NCBI GenBank assembly: GCA_023427545.1
Contig: JAEZBF010000112.1
Coordinates: 1 to 6,846 of the forward strand
Direction: 5' to 3'
Length of the DNA stretch: 6,846 nucleotides
Source: Pseudomonadota bacterium
GTDB lineage: Bacteria > Pseudomonadota > Alphaproteobacteria > Rhizobiales > Devosiaceae
The position numbers and the translations under genes are program-made. Positions 1 through 5,933 of the stretch are shown here, in pieces. The notes beneath the pieces are model-generated. The model had not been told where the DNA came from and did not search any database. It saw only the letters and a program-made list of their open reading frames with translations. Position 1 is the stretch's first letter, and each line of letters opens with the position of its first letter.

Positions 1-1
1 G

Positions 2-763
2 CTACTTGCCATCATGTTGATGGTTGGGGTCGCCATGGTGCTGCGCCCCGAAAGCGGAGCGGGCTTTTATGCCTTCGTCTCGCACGCCGTCATGGTTTCG
101 ATCTTCGCGCCGGCCTCAATCCTGCCGGTCGTAGTCGTGGCCGTCGGCGTAGCGCGCTATTGGCGTGAGGTCGGCGGAGAACGCATTACCCACAACCAGC
201 TGCGTAGGGCGCTCGGGGACGCGGCAGGGCTCAGGAACCTCTCGGGCGGCGCCGCCGAGGGCTGCAACTACGAAGCAGAGGATCGCTTCACCAACGCGCG
301 GCGCTGGGCACACCAGGCTGTGATGTGGGGCTTTCTGCTCTGCTTCGCCTCCACGTGTTCGGGCACCGTGCTCCACTACCTTGGGATGGAGGCGCCCTAT
401 GGCCCGCTGTCGCTCCCTAAGCTCTTTGGTGTGCCCGGCGGCGTGCTGATGACGGTGGGCGGCATTGCCCTCATTTGGCTGAAGCTGCGCGCGGACAGGG
501 CGCTCGGTGCCCCGGCTATCTGGGGCGGCGAGATGGCGTTTGTCCTCCTGCTCACCGCCACCGGGGCGAGCGGGCTTGTCCTTTATGCCGCCACGGGTAC
601 CCCGGCGGTGCGGCCGCTGGTAGTCTTCCACCTCGCCACCGTGCTCACGCTCTTTCTGACGCTGCCCTACACCAAGATGTTGCACGTGCCGTTCCGTTTC
701 GCGGCGCTGCTGCGCGACGCGCAGGAGCGGGACCCGCCCGCGCAGGGTGGTGGCAGCGGCTAA
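2..763 (+). CDS. tcuB: TcuB/CitB-type tricarballylate-utilisation membrane electron-transfer protein, C-terminal part (5'-truncated)
   Basis: The frame is open to the left edge, so the gene begins outside the window; the ATG at 14 is internal. The visible ~253 residues lack the N-terminal cysteine-rich 4Fe-4S part, which would lie upstream; known TcuB is near 380 residues. Numbering from the ATG at 14, there are about five hydrophobic helices (near 27-47, 102-120, 140-155, 174-192, 201-218). The family blocks ARYWREVG (47-54), the GGAAEGCNYEAEDRFT stretch (78-93), GFLLCFAST (106-114) and LTLPYTK (215-221) are present. Histidines 24, 100, 121, 206 and 224 match positions I recall as histidine in Salmonella TcuB and may ligate haem. 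Known TcuB is a membrane protein that reoxidises the flavoprotein TcuA, which turns tricarballylate into cis-aconitate, and passes electrons to the quinone pool. TcuA, if present, would be left of the window. The partner, and so the substrate, could differ here. The gene converges on the 760-2193 gene with overlapping stops. Confidence 0.85.
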   Translation, partial: LLAIMLMVGVAMVLRPESGAGFYAFVSHAVMVSIFAPASILPVVVVAVGVARYWREVGGERITHNQLRRALGDAAGLRNLSGGAAEGCNYEAEDRFTNARRWAHQAVMWGFLLCFASTCSGTVLHYLGMEAPYGPLSLPKLFGVPGGVLMTVGGIALIWLKLRADRALGAPAIWGGEMAFVLLLTATGASGLVLYAATGTPAVRPLVVFHLATVLTLFLTLPYTKMLHVPFRFAALLRDAQERDPPAQGGGSG

Positions 764-2193
764 TCCAGCCGGACGACCCCAAGGCGCCCCGGCGAGGTTG
801 CCCCATAGAGCGCCCGGGCGAGGCGTTTGACAGCTTCGGGCGTATGGGCGTCGTAGAAGCGCTGATTGGTGCGGCCAATCCCGTGCTCGGCGCTGAAGCT
901 GCCACCGGCGGTGACGGCGGCCCCGACCACCATCGCGCGCAGCCCTGCTTCGTAGGCAGGGTCGCTCAGCCCCGGATGGTCGGTGGGAACCACGAGGTTG
1001 AGGTGGACACCCCCGTCCCCGATGTGGCCGAAGTCGCAGACGCGAACCTCGGGATAGCGCGCTGCGCATTCCCCGACGATGAAGTTGCGGAAGTTCATCA
1101 CCTCACCACGCGCGAACGACAGATCGAACGCGATAAGCCTGCCGGACTTTTGCACGCCCTCAGAGATCGCGTGGCGCAGCGACCAGAGGTCTTCGCTCGA
1201 GCCGAGAACCGCATCGGCGAGGAGGCCGTCCTGCCCCTCCCAGATGTCGGCGAGGCTGTCCTCGATCAGCGCCCTCAGCGCGATTTCTCCCGCTCGTGGC
1301 GGCGAGGTGCGCGTGAACTCGGCAAGGATTGCGTAGTCAGGCAATTCACTCCCGACGAACGGATTGCGCAGTCGCGGAATGTGCGCGAGAGCCGACGCCA
1401 TAGCGTTCTGCGACATGCCTTCGAAGGCGGTGAGGCAATCACCGAGCCTGGTCTCGAAGAGTTGCAGGAGGGGAATGGCCTGTCCCGGGTCGGCGGGCAC
1501 GAGCAGTACCGATTCCCGCTGTAGGGGCACCCGCTCGACATTGAGCCAGCATTCGGTGACTAGGCCGAAGCTTCCCGATGTGCCCACGAACAGCTGCTTC
1601 CAGTCAGCGCCGGTGTTGTCCTTACGCAGGCCATGCCCCAGCTGCAGTACGGTTCCCCGCTCATCGGCGAGGACGACCGTTACGCCCAAGACGTTGCGCC
1701 GCACATCGCCGTATCTGAGAAATCGCGCCCCCCCAGTATTAGTGGCCACCATGCCGCCGATGCATGGGTCGGCGGAAAGGTCGATGGGAAAGAATAGCCC
1801 GTGCGGCGCCAGCCGGCGATTGAGCTCGCTGAGGCGTATGCCACCGCCGACGTGCACCGACCGGTTCGCGGTATCGAGCTCAAATGGCTCCAGCATACGA
1901 TCGAGGCTTAGAACCACCTGCCCGCCGGACGAATCGGGTGTTGATGCCGACACCAGACCGGTGTTGCCCGATTGCGGGACGACCGGGAGCCCGTGCCGAA
2001 CACACCATGCGAGTGCTAGGCTCGCCTCGCGCGTGGTCGCGGGACGCAGCACCAGTGCAGTGGTGCCCTGATCATGGCGTGCCCCGCGCTCGTAAGAGGC
2101 CTTTCCCGAGGCGTCGGCCACCACGGCGGCGTGGCCCAGCACCCTTCGCATCGCGGCGGCATGGTGCTCCAGCGTGTGTGTATAACGGGACAC
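760..2193 (-). CDS. FAD-binding D-2-hydroxy-acid dehydrogenase, GlcD / D-2-hydroxyglutarate dehydrogenase type
   Basis: The 477-residue protein has the full two-domain architecture of the family: an FAD-binding_4 (PCMH/VAO) domain and an FAD-oxidase C-terminal domain. Visible motifs are SGNTG (75-79), GGMVATNTGG (146-155), KDNTG (191-195), GTSGSFG (204-210), GHIGDGGVHLN (389-399) and SAEHGIG (434-440). His390, His397 and Glu436 fit the metal-binding triad of D-2-hydroxyglutarate dehydrogenases, so oxidation of a D-2-hydroxy acid to the 2-oxo acid is likely. Two motif deviations are GDGG for the common GDGN and GTSGSFG for GSEGTLG. There is no fused Fe-S domain, so an external electron acceptor is needed. 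Start choice is uncertain. I chose the GTG at 2193, 19 nt after the upstream stop, because it gives the usual short N-terminus, but it lacks a clear Shine-Dalgarno. An ATG at 2241 has AGGGA 6 nt upstream but adds an Arg-rich 16-residue tail and overlaps the previous gene. The frame stays open back to 2424, but that part is a shadow of the upstream gene. Last gene of the - strand operon. Confidence 0.88.
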   Translation of the reverse strand: MSRYTHTLEHHAAAMRRVLGHAAVVADASGKASYERGARHDQGTTALVLRPATTREASLALAWCVRHGLPVVPQSGNTGLVSASTPDSSGGQVVLSLDRMLEPFELDTANRSVHVGGGIRLSELNRRLAPHGLFFPIDLSADPCIGGMVATNTGGARFLRYGDVRRNVLGVTVVLADERGTVLQLGHGLRKDNTGADWKQLFVGTSGSFGLVTECWLNVERVPLQRESVLLVPADPGQAIPLLQLFETRLGDCLTAFEGMSQNAMASALAHIPRLRNPFVGSELPDYAILAEFTRTSPPRAGEIALRALIEDSLADIWEGQDGLLADAVLGSSEDLWSLRHAISEGVQKSGRLIAFDLSFARGEVMNFRNFIVGECAARYPEVRVCDFGHIGDGGVHLNLVVPTDHPGLSDPAYEAGLRAMVVGAAVTAGGSFSAEHGIGRTNQRFYDAHTPEAVKRLARALYGATSPGRLGVVRLD

Positions 2194-2212
2194 GTGGCGC
2201 GCCGATCGCCGA

Positions 2213-3019
2213 CTACTTGCCCGCGAACGAAGCCTGCACATCCGCGATCCCTGAGCATAGCGTGTCGTCGAGACCCAGCGCCTTGACCATTTGGGCGGCC
2301 TCGCGCATCTCGGCGCTGCGGCGCACGCCATGCTGCTTGACCCGCCCGCGCATCTGAACAGCAAGCTTTTTCCAGTCCATGCCTGGGTAGCTCGCGGTGA
2401 GACTTGCGAAGACATCGTCTTCAACGCCCCAATGGATGGACGCCTGCTTGCACTGGATAAGCAGCGCCTCGAGGCCCTTGATGATGATGGAGCGGCAGAG
2501 CTTGGTTGCCGAGGCGCGCCCAGGCTTGTCGGAGACGGGTGTGATGTTCATGCCGAGGTTATTGAGCAGGTTAGCGACGTACACCGCCTTGGCGCCGCCT
2601 CCGAGGATCGGCACCTGCAGACCGGGACCGGGAACAGTTGACATCACCGCCCCCTCGACGAAGTGCGCCCCCGCCGCGTCAATGCGACTAGCTGATTCCA
2701 CCTTGGTATCGGGGGATGCCGAGTTGATGTCGAAAAAGATCTGACCGGGTTTCAGATACGCCGCGGCCTCGGCTGCGACATTCCTCGCTTGGTCAGCGGT
2801 AACGGCAGAAATGAGCACATCGGCGCCGCTTGCCGCATCGGCCGCGGATGTCGCTACGCGGACCCCCTGTTGGCTTGCCCGGGCAATGCGGGCTTCCGCC
2901 GCCTGGGAGCCGAACAGCTTGTCCCACACCGAAACGGAGGTCGCGCCGTTGGCAAGTAGCGCGTCGGCGAAGATTTGCCCAACCTCGCCGTACCCAATGA
3001 TACCGATATTCACGCTCAT
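2213..3019 (-). CDS. NAD(P)-dependent 3-hydroxyisobutyrate/6-phosphogluconate dehydrogenase-like protein with DUF1932-type C-terminal domain
   Basis: The 268-residue protein begins with a Rossmann fold: GYGEVG at 9-14 is the dinucleotide-binding loop and Asp33 ends the second strand, which suggests NAD over NADP. DINSASP (97-103) matches the substrate-binding block of beta-hydroxyacid dehydrogenases, and the segment 123-141 ending in PILGG matches their next conserved loop. GRASATK (167-173) places Lys173 at the catalytic lysine. The Asn that follows a few residues later in 3-hydroxyisobutyrate dehydrogenases is absent (LCRS, 174-177). The C-terminal stretch (about 190-265, with RSAEMREAA at 234-242) resembles DUF1932 rather than the usual HIBADH all-helical domain. 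The family oxidises or reduces 3-hydroxy acids or related compounds; the substrate of the DUF1932 branch is not something I can assign. It starts with ATG, 75 nt after the prpD-like stop, and ends 19 nt before the FAD dehydrogenase start, so it is probably cotranscribed with both. Confidence 0.85.
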   Translation of the reverse strand: MSVNIGIIGYGEVGQIFADALLANGATSVSVWDKLFGSQAAEARIARASQQGVRVATSAADAASGADVLISAVTADQARNVAAEAAAYLKPGQIFFDINSASPDTKVESASRIDAAGAHFVEGAVMSTVPGPGLQVPILGGGAKAVYVANLLNNLGMNITPVSDKPGRASATKLCRSIIIKGLEALLIQCKQASIHWGVEDDVFASLTASYPGMDWKKLAVQMRGRVKQHGVRRSAEMREAAQMVKALGLDDTLCSGIADVQASFAGK

Positions 3020-3028
3020 GCCTGACAG

Positions 3029-3042
3029 CGCCCTTCCGGGCG
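3029..3042 (-). other. Small GC hairpin with GGAA (GNRA) loop in the leader of the DUF1932-type dehydrogenase gene
   Basis: On the - strand, CGCCC (3042-3038) and GGGCG (3033-3029) form a perfect 5-bp stem closed by GGAA. It sits between a strong GGGAGG (3049-3044) and the ATG at 3019. No U-run follows, so it is not a terminator. It may set the distance between ribosome site and start, or be a chance structure in GC-rich DNA. Confidence 0.4.
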
Positions 3043-3094
3043 TCCTCCCGCGTTGATTGATTGAAAGCCAGCCGCCCTGCGGTCGTTTTCTATG

Positions 3095-4471
3095 TCATTG
3101 CCGCGGGGCTAAAATACCCAGCAGGTCCGCGAGGGCCGTCGGCCGCTTGCGAAAGTTCCACATTATTTCGAGGGCCGTCTCCGCCTGCTCGCGCCCGATG
3201 ATGGGTTCGCAGTTCGACTGGAACTTGTTTTTCAGATCGAAGTCAGTCAACGGGTTCAAGCCTTCACCCTTGGGATCGAGGATCCGTCGGTCCAGCACGC
3301 GCCCGTCCGTCAGTTCGATCCGCACAAAGCCGGAGCGCCGGCTGGGGTATAGGCGCTCGCACTCCTCGTCCACGCGCACGTCGACGCGCTCGACCGCGTC
3401 ACGCAGCTCCCTGCGAGCCAGGCTTTCAGGCTGGAAACCTTGGACGGTTACGGCGCCATCAACGAGCGCCAGTCCGGCGGCGATGGGGGCGCTCATCTGA
3501 GCGCCAAGCATCGTGTCGGCCTCCTTGTGGTCATGGCTCCGGACTGCGACGCCATAGAGGCCAAGATCGATGCGACGCACGTTCGGGAGCTTCAGCCCGT
3601 ATTCTTCGCGCAGGTCAATGATTCCGTCGATCGCCGCATGGTAATGCCGGCAGCATGGATAGAGCTTGAAGTAGGTCTTGCCGAGCTCGAGGTCATCACC
3701 CTCGAGGTTAGAGAAATCGGCCTCGCCGTTGATGAAGGCATTGAAAACGCCGTGCTTGCCTTCGAAGACGCGCGTGGGACCAGTCAAACCCTCTGCAGCG
3801 AGCCCCGCGCACACAATCCCATCGCGTGCTGCCATGCCGGGATGGATGCGCTTGACGTCGGGCCCCTCCGCAAGGAATTCCAGCAGACCGCCGGCAAAAC
3901 TGCCGGCGAGACCGAACGCGTGCATGGTCCGTGCGTCGTCGAGGTCTAGGAGCACCGAGACTGCCGCGGTCGCGCCGAATGTCCCCGCAACGGCGGTATT
4001 GTGCCAGCCCAGGCGTGCCGAGCGTGGGTGCATCATCCGCGCGACGCGCACCATTGTGTGATATCCTGCGGCAACGGCCGCAATTATCTGGTCGGGCGCC
4101 GCACCGGTGTCCTCGGCCATTGCAAAGACGGCGGGAAATACCGAGGCACCTGGGTGCCCGCCGGCCTGCGTATTGCCGTCATCGAGGTCAAGTCCGTGCG
4201 CGCTTGCAGCATTGACGAAAGCGGCACTGGCAGGCGACAGCCGCTCCCGACGGCCCACTATGCTCGCCTGCCGCCCGAGGTCCGTCTTGCGGAAGTAGCG
4301 CAGGCTTGCATCGGCGACCGGCCCAGACGCCCCTAACATCGCGCATGCGGCGAAATCGGTGCACGCCCGGCTAAAGGCGGTATCGGCGGTTGTCCCGAGG
4401 CTGCCGGAGGCGATTTCCGCTACCTGCTCAGCCAGCACCGCGCTGACCGGCTTGTCGAGCTTATGATCCAC
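3095..4471 (-). CDS. MmgE/PrpD family protein (2-methylcitrate dehydratase / cis-aconitate decarboxylase superfamily)
   Basis: The 458-residue protein spans the usual MmgE/PrpD length (about 450). Visible family blocks are NAASAHGLDLDD (87-98), HPGASVFPA (106-114), GWHNTAVAGTFGA (155-167), VKRIHPGMAA (206-215) and KLYPCCRHYHAAID (269-282). Asp97, His106, His157, Lys207 and His278 sit close to the residues I recall as the active site of ACOD1 (cis-aconitate decarboxylase), so a catalytically competent member is likely. Members include 2-methylcitrate dehydratase, cis-aconitate decarboxylase and iminodisuccinate epimerase, so a polycarboxylate substrate is a fair guess but the reaction is open. 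The GTG at 4471 is preferred because AGGGGG stands 8 nt upstream. A TTG at 4498 would add 9 residues but has no Shine-Dalgarno. The chosen start overlaps the FMN dehydrogenase gene by 11 nt, which suggests translational coupling. Confidence 0.9.
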   Translation of the reverse strand: MDHKLDKPVSAVLAEQVAEIASGSLGTTADTAFSRACTDFAACAMLGASGPVADASLRYFRKTDLGRQASIVGRRERLSPASAAFVNAASAHGLDLDDGNTQAGGHPGASVFPAVFAMAEDTGAAPDQIIAAVAAGYHTMVRVARMMHPRSARLGWHNTAVAGTFGATAAVSVLLDLDDARTMHAFGLAGSFAGGLLEFLAEGPDVKRIHPGMAARDGIVCAGLAAEGLTGPTRVFEGKHGVFNAFINGEADFSNLEGDDLELGKTYFKLYPCCRHYHAAIDGIIDLREEYGLKLPNVRRIDLGLYGVAVRSHDHKEADTMLGAQMSAPIAAGLALVDGAVTVQGFQPESLARRELRDAVERVDVRVDEECERLYPSRRSGFVRIELTDGRVLDRRILDPKGEGLNPLTDFDLKNKFQSNCEPIIGREQAETALEIMWNFRKRPTALADLLGILAPRQ

Positions 4472-5738
4472 GCTGAAGGCCCCCTGCTGATCTTCCAACG
4501 GCGAGCATGCCGCGCCTCACAATCTGGTCCGGCCCGATGCCGTCGACCCGCGTGACGCCGACCTGGGCGAGCGAGCGAACGACCTCGGCAGAGAGGATCG
4601 AGGCCGCATATGCGACCCCCTCTTCTCCCCCCACGGCTGCCGCGTAGTTGAACGGCCGCCCGACAAATACGAATTTCGCGCCGAGTGCGAGCGCCTTGAC
4701 CACATCTGTGCCGCGACGGATGCCGCCGTCGATCATGACGGGCACGGTTGGGGCGGCCTCGCAGATCATCGGCAGGACGTGGAGCGGCGCGACCGCCACG
4801 TCCAACTGACGTCCGCCGTGATTGGAGACGATCAGCCCATCCGCCCCGCTGGCGACCGCCAGGGCCGCGTCCGAAGGATGCAACACTCCCTTGACCAGCA
4901 ACAGGCCCGTCCACTTTGCACGGATCTGGCGGAAGTGCTCCCAGGTGAAGTGCGCGCGCCCACCGAACTCGCGCTGAGCGGTGCGGGCGATGATTGGGAC
5001 GCCGCGCGAGGCATAGAGGTTTTCGAAGTGCGGCATGCCATAGGTGAGGATGGTTCTGGCCAAGGTGCCGAATAGCCAGCGAGGGCGGACGAGACCGTCC
5101 CAGGCCAGTCGCAGGCTGGGTCTGAGTGGCGTCGAAAAGCCGGCCCTCAGGTTGTTCTCGCGGTTTGAGCCCACCGGGGAGTCCACAGTAACGACCAGCG
5201 TCGCGACGCCGGATGCGCGCACCCGATCGAGGAGCGCCGAGAGTTTTTCGGGCGATGGCGGCAGGTAGACTTGAAACCAGACCCGGGGGTTCTCGGCAAC
5301 GATCTGCTCAAGCGGGATGAGCGATGAGCCCGAGACAATCATCGGGATATCGGTGCGCCCAGCAGCGCGCGCCAGTGCGATATCGGCGCGATAGCCGTTG
5401 ATCGCACATATACCCATGGGTGCGATGCCGAAGGGGGCCGACCAGCGCTCCGCGAATAGTGTCGTAACGCCGGTGGCGCCCGCCACGCCCGCGAAATAGC
5501 GTGGCACCAGCACGTAGTCCAGAAACGAAGCAACGTTGCCCCGAAGTGCTTGCTCGTCTTCGACTCCTCCACGGACGTAGCCGAAGAGCGGACGCGGGAG
5601 ACGCCGCCTGGCAGCGTGCTCGAAATCGTTGAGCGCGAGGATGGACCGAAACTTCTTCGGAATGCCGCCAGCGGAGCGCCGGCCCATGCGGCTATCGGCT
5701 GCCGGCGCAGCGGGTTGCTCAGCAAGGGCCGTGGTCAC
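4461..5738 (-). CDS. FMN-dependent alpha-hydroxy-acid dehydrogenase/oxidase (LldD / mandelate dehydrogenase / glycolate oxidase family)
   Basis: The 425-residue protein covers the full TIM-barrel FMN_dh domain (about 30-410). Active-site residues of the family are recognisable: Tyr54 in LFGYVRGG, Tyr158 in FQVY, Arg193 in the SNRENN loop, Lys283 in LLLVKG, and the SNHGGRQLD signature at 305-313 with catalytic His307 and substrate-binding Arg310. DGG (337-339) and GR (360-361) bind the FMN phosphate. The reaction is oxidation of an L-2-hydroxy acid to the 2-oxo acid, with electrons going to quinone, cytochrome or oxygen. The loop around 185-230 differs in the family between lactate, mandelate and glycolate enzymes, and here does not let me choose a substrate. 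The N-terminal 27 residues before the domain are Ala/Pro-rich and not membrane-like. The start is a GTG with GGGA 8 nt upstream; an ATG at 5687 has no Shine-Dalgarno. First gene of the - strand operon, facing the control region at 5739-5929. Confidence 0.92.
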   Translation of the reverse strand: MTTALAEQPAAPAADSRMGRRSAGGIPKKFRSILALNDFEHAARRRLPRPLFGYVRGGVEDEQALRGNVASFLDYVLVPRYFAGVAGATGVTTLFAERWSAPFGIAPMGICAINGYRADIALARAAGRTDIPMIVSGSSLIPLEQIVAENPRVWFQVYLPPSPEKLSALLDRVRASGVATLVVTVDSPVGSNRENNLRAGFSTPLRPSLRLAWDGLVRPRWLFGTLARTILTYGMPHFENLYASRGVPIIARTAQREFGGRAHFTWEHFRQIRAKWTGLLLVKGVLHPSDAALAVASGADGLIVSNHGGRQLDVAVAPLHVLPMICEAAPTVPVMIDGGIRRGTDVVKALALGAKFVFVGRPFNYAAAVGGEEGVAYAASILSAEVVRSLAQVGVTRVDGIGPDQIVRRGMLAVGRSAGGLQRGS

Positions 5739-5807
5739 GCAGACGATCCCAGACTAGACCCACAGACGCCCTGCACCGCCGTTCTCCCAAGCTCACGCTC
5801 GATCATC

Positions 5808-5837
5808 TTTTCAGCCGGCGCCGCATACACTTGTCAA
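5808..5837 (-). promoter_or_regulatory. Candidate sigma70-type promoter for the - strand operon
   Basis: Read on the - strand, 5837-5832 is a perfect TTGACA -35 hexamer. The best -10 is TGAAAA at 5813-5808 with an 18-nt spacer; it matches the consensus at only 3 of 6 positions. The start of transcription would then be near 5801, giving a leader of about 60 nt before the GTG at 5738. The -35 is convincing, the -10 is not, so an activator or another sigma factor could be involved. Confidence 0.35.
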
Positions 5838-5849
5838 GGTTTTTCTCCC

Positions 5850-5933
5850 ATGATACGGACAGTTGTGGTGAGGTCCTCTGCCTTAGCCATTGAAAACTTC
5901 CATCTGTTGGAACATCTGGAGGCTCGGGGGTGA
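5850..5933 (+). CDS. Possible 27-codon upstream ORF (leader peptide) coupled to the ThDP-enzyme gene
   Basis: An ATG at 5850 opens a frame of 27 codons that ends in TGA at 5931-5933, overlapping the GTG start of the next gene as GTGA. AAGG lies 10 nt before the ATG, a weak ribosome site. The peptide starts MIRTVVVRSS and ends HLLEHLEARG; I see no run of one amino acid that would mark an attenuator and no known family. The GTGA junction is typical of translationally coupled genes. The frame is also open further upstream into the antisense of the FMN dehydrogenase gene, so the ORF may be chance. Confidence 0.25.
   Translation: MIRTVVVRSSALAIENFHLLEHLEARG
5918..5922 (+). promoter_or_regulatory. 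Shine-Dalgarno site that fixes the ThDP-enzyme start
   Basis: GGAGG stands 7 nt before the GTG at 5930. In the same frame there is a stop at 5891 and no ATG or TTG between it and this GTG, so the site decides the start. Confidence 0.8.

Larger units (their letters stand above)
5739..5929. promoter_or_regulatory. Divergent intergenic control region between the FMN dehydrogenase operon and the ThDP-enzyme gene
   Basis: These 191 bp separate two divergently transcribed units and must hold the operon's promoter; its AT content is visibly higher around 5800-5915. It contains TTGTCAA (5831-5837), a 9-bp CTTG-T-CAAG dyad (5830-5838), a GAGG-T-CCTC dyad (5870-5878), TTCCA-N5-TGGAA (5898-5912) and the strong GGAGG of the ThDP gene. 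No regulator gene lies in the window, so I cannot name the factor that binds here. Assignment as a control region rests on position; individual sites are weak. Confidence 0.6.

Noticed and set aside
116..1069. A 317-codon open frame on the - strand
   Set aside because: It is antisense to tcuB and overlaps the FAD dehydrogenase in another frame; composition is Arg-rich and no motif is visible.
475..1524. A 349-codon open frame on the + strand
   Set aside because: It runs through the end of tcuB and antisense to the FAD dehydrogenase, whose motifs are complete. Its translation is rich in Arg, Ala, Gly and Pro with no family motif, as expected of a shadow frame in GC-rich DNA.
2194..2424. A longer N-terminus (77 more codons) for the FAD dehydrogenase
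   Set aside because: This part lies almost wholly inside the NAD(P) dehydrogenase gene in another frame and has shadow-like, Arg/Ser-rich composition; the family needs only about 20 residues before its first conserved strand.
3053..3064. Three TTGA units as a tandem repeat
   Set aside because: Three 4-bp units are too few to separate from chance, and they do not coincide with a ribosome site or promoter.
3072..3082. CCGC-CCT-GCGG dyad after the MmgE/PrpD stop as a terminator
   Set aside because: The stem is only 4 bp, no U-run follows, and the next gene continues in the same direction 75 nt after the stop.
5870..5878. GAGG-T-CCTC dyad as a second operator
   Set aside because: Arms are only 4 bp and the sequence differs from the CTTG-T-CAAG dyad 40 bp away, so one factor is unlikely to bind both.
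5550..5933. A 127-codon + strand frame crossing the divergent region
   Set aside because: Most of it is antisense to the FMN dehydrogenase. Only its last 27 codons lie in non-coding DNA and are kept as a low-confidence upstream ORF.
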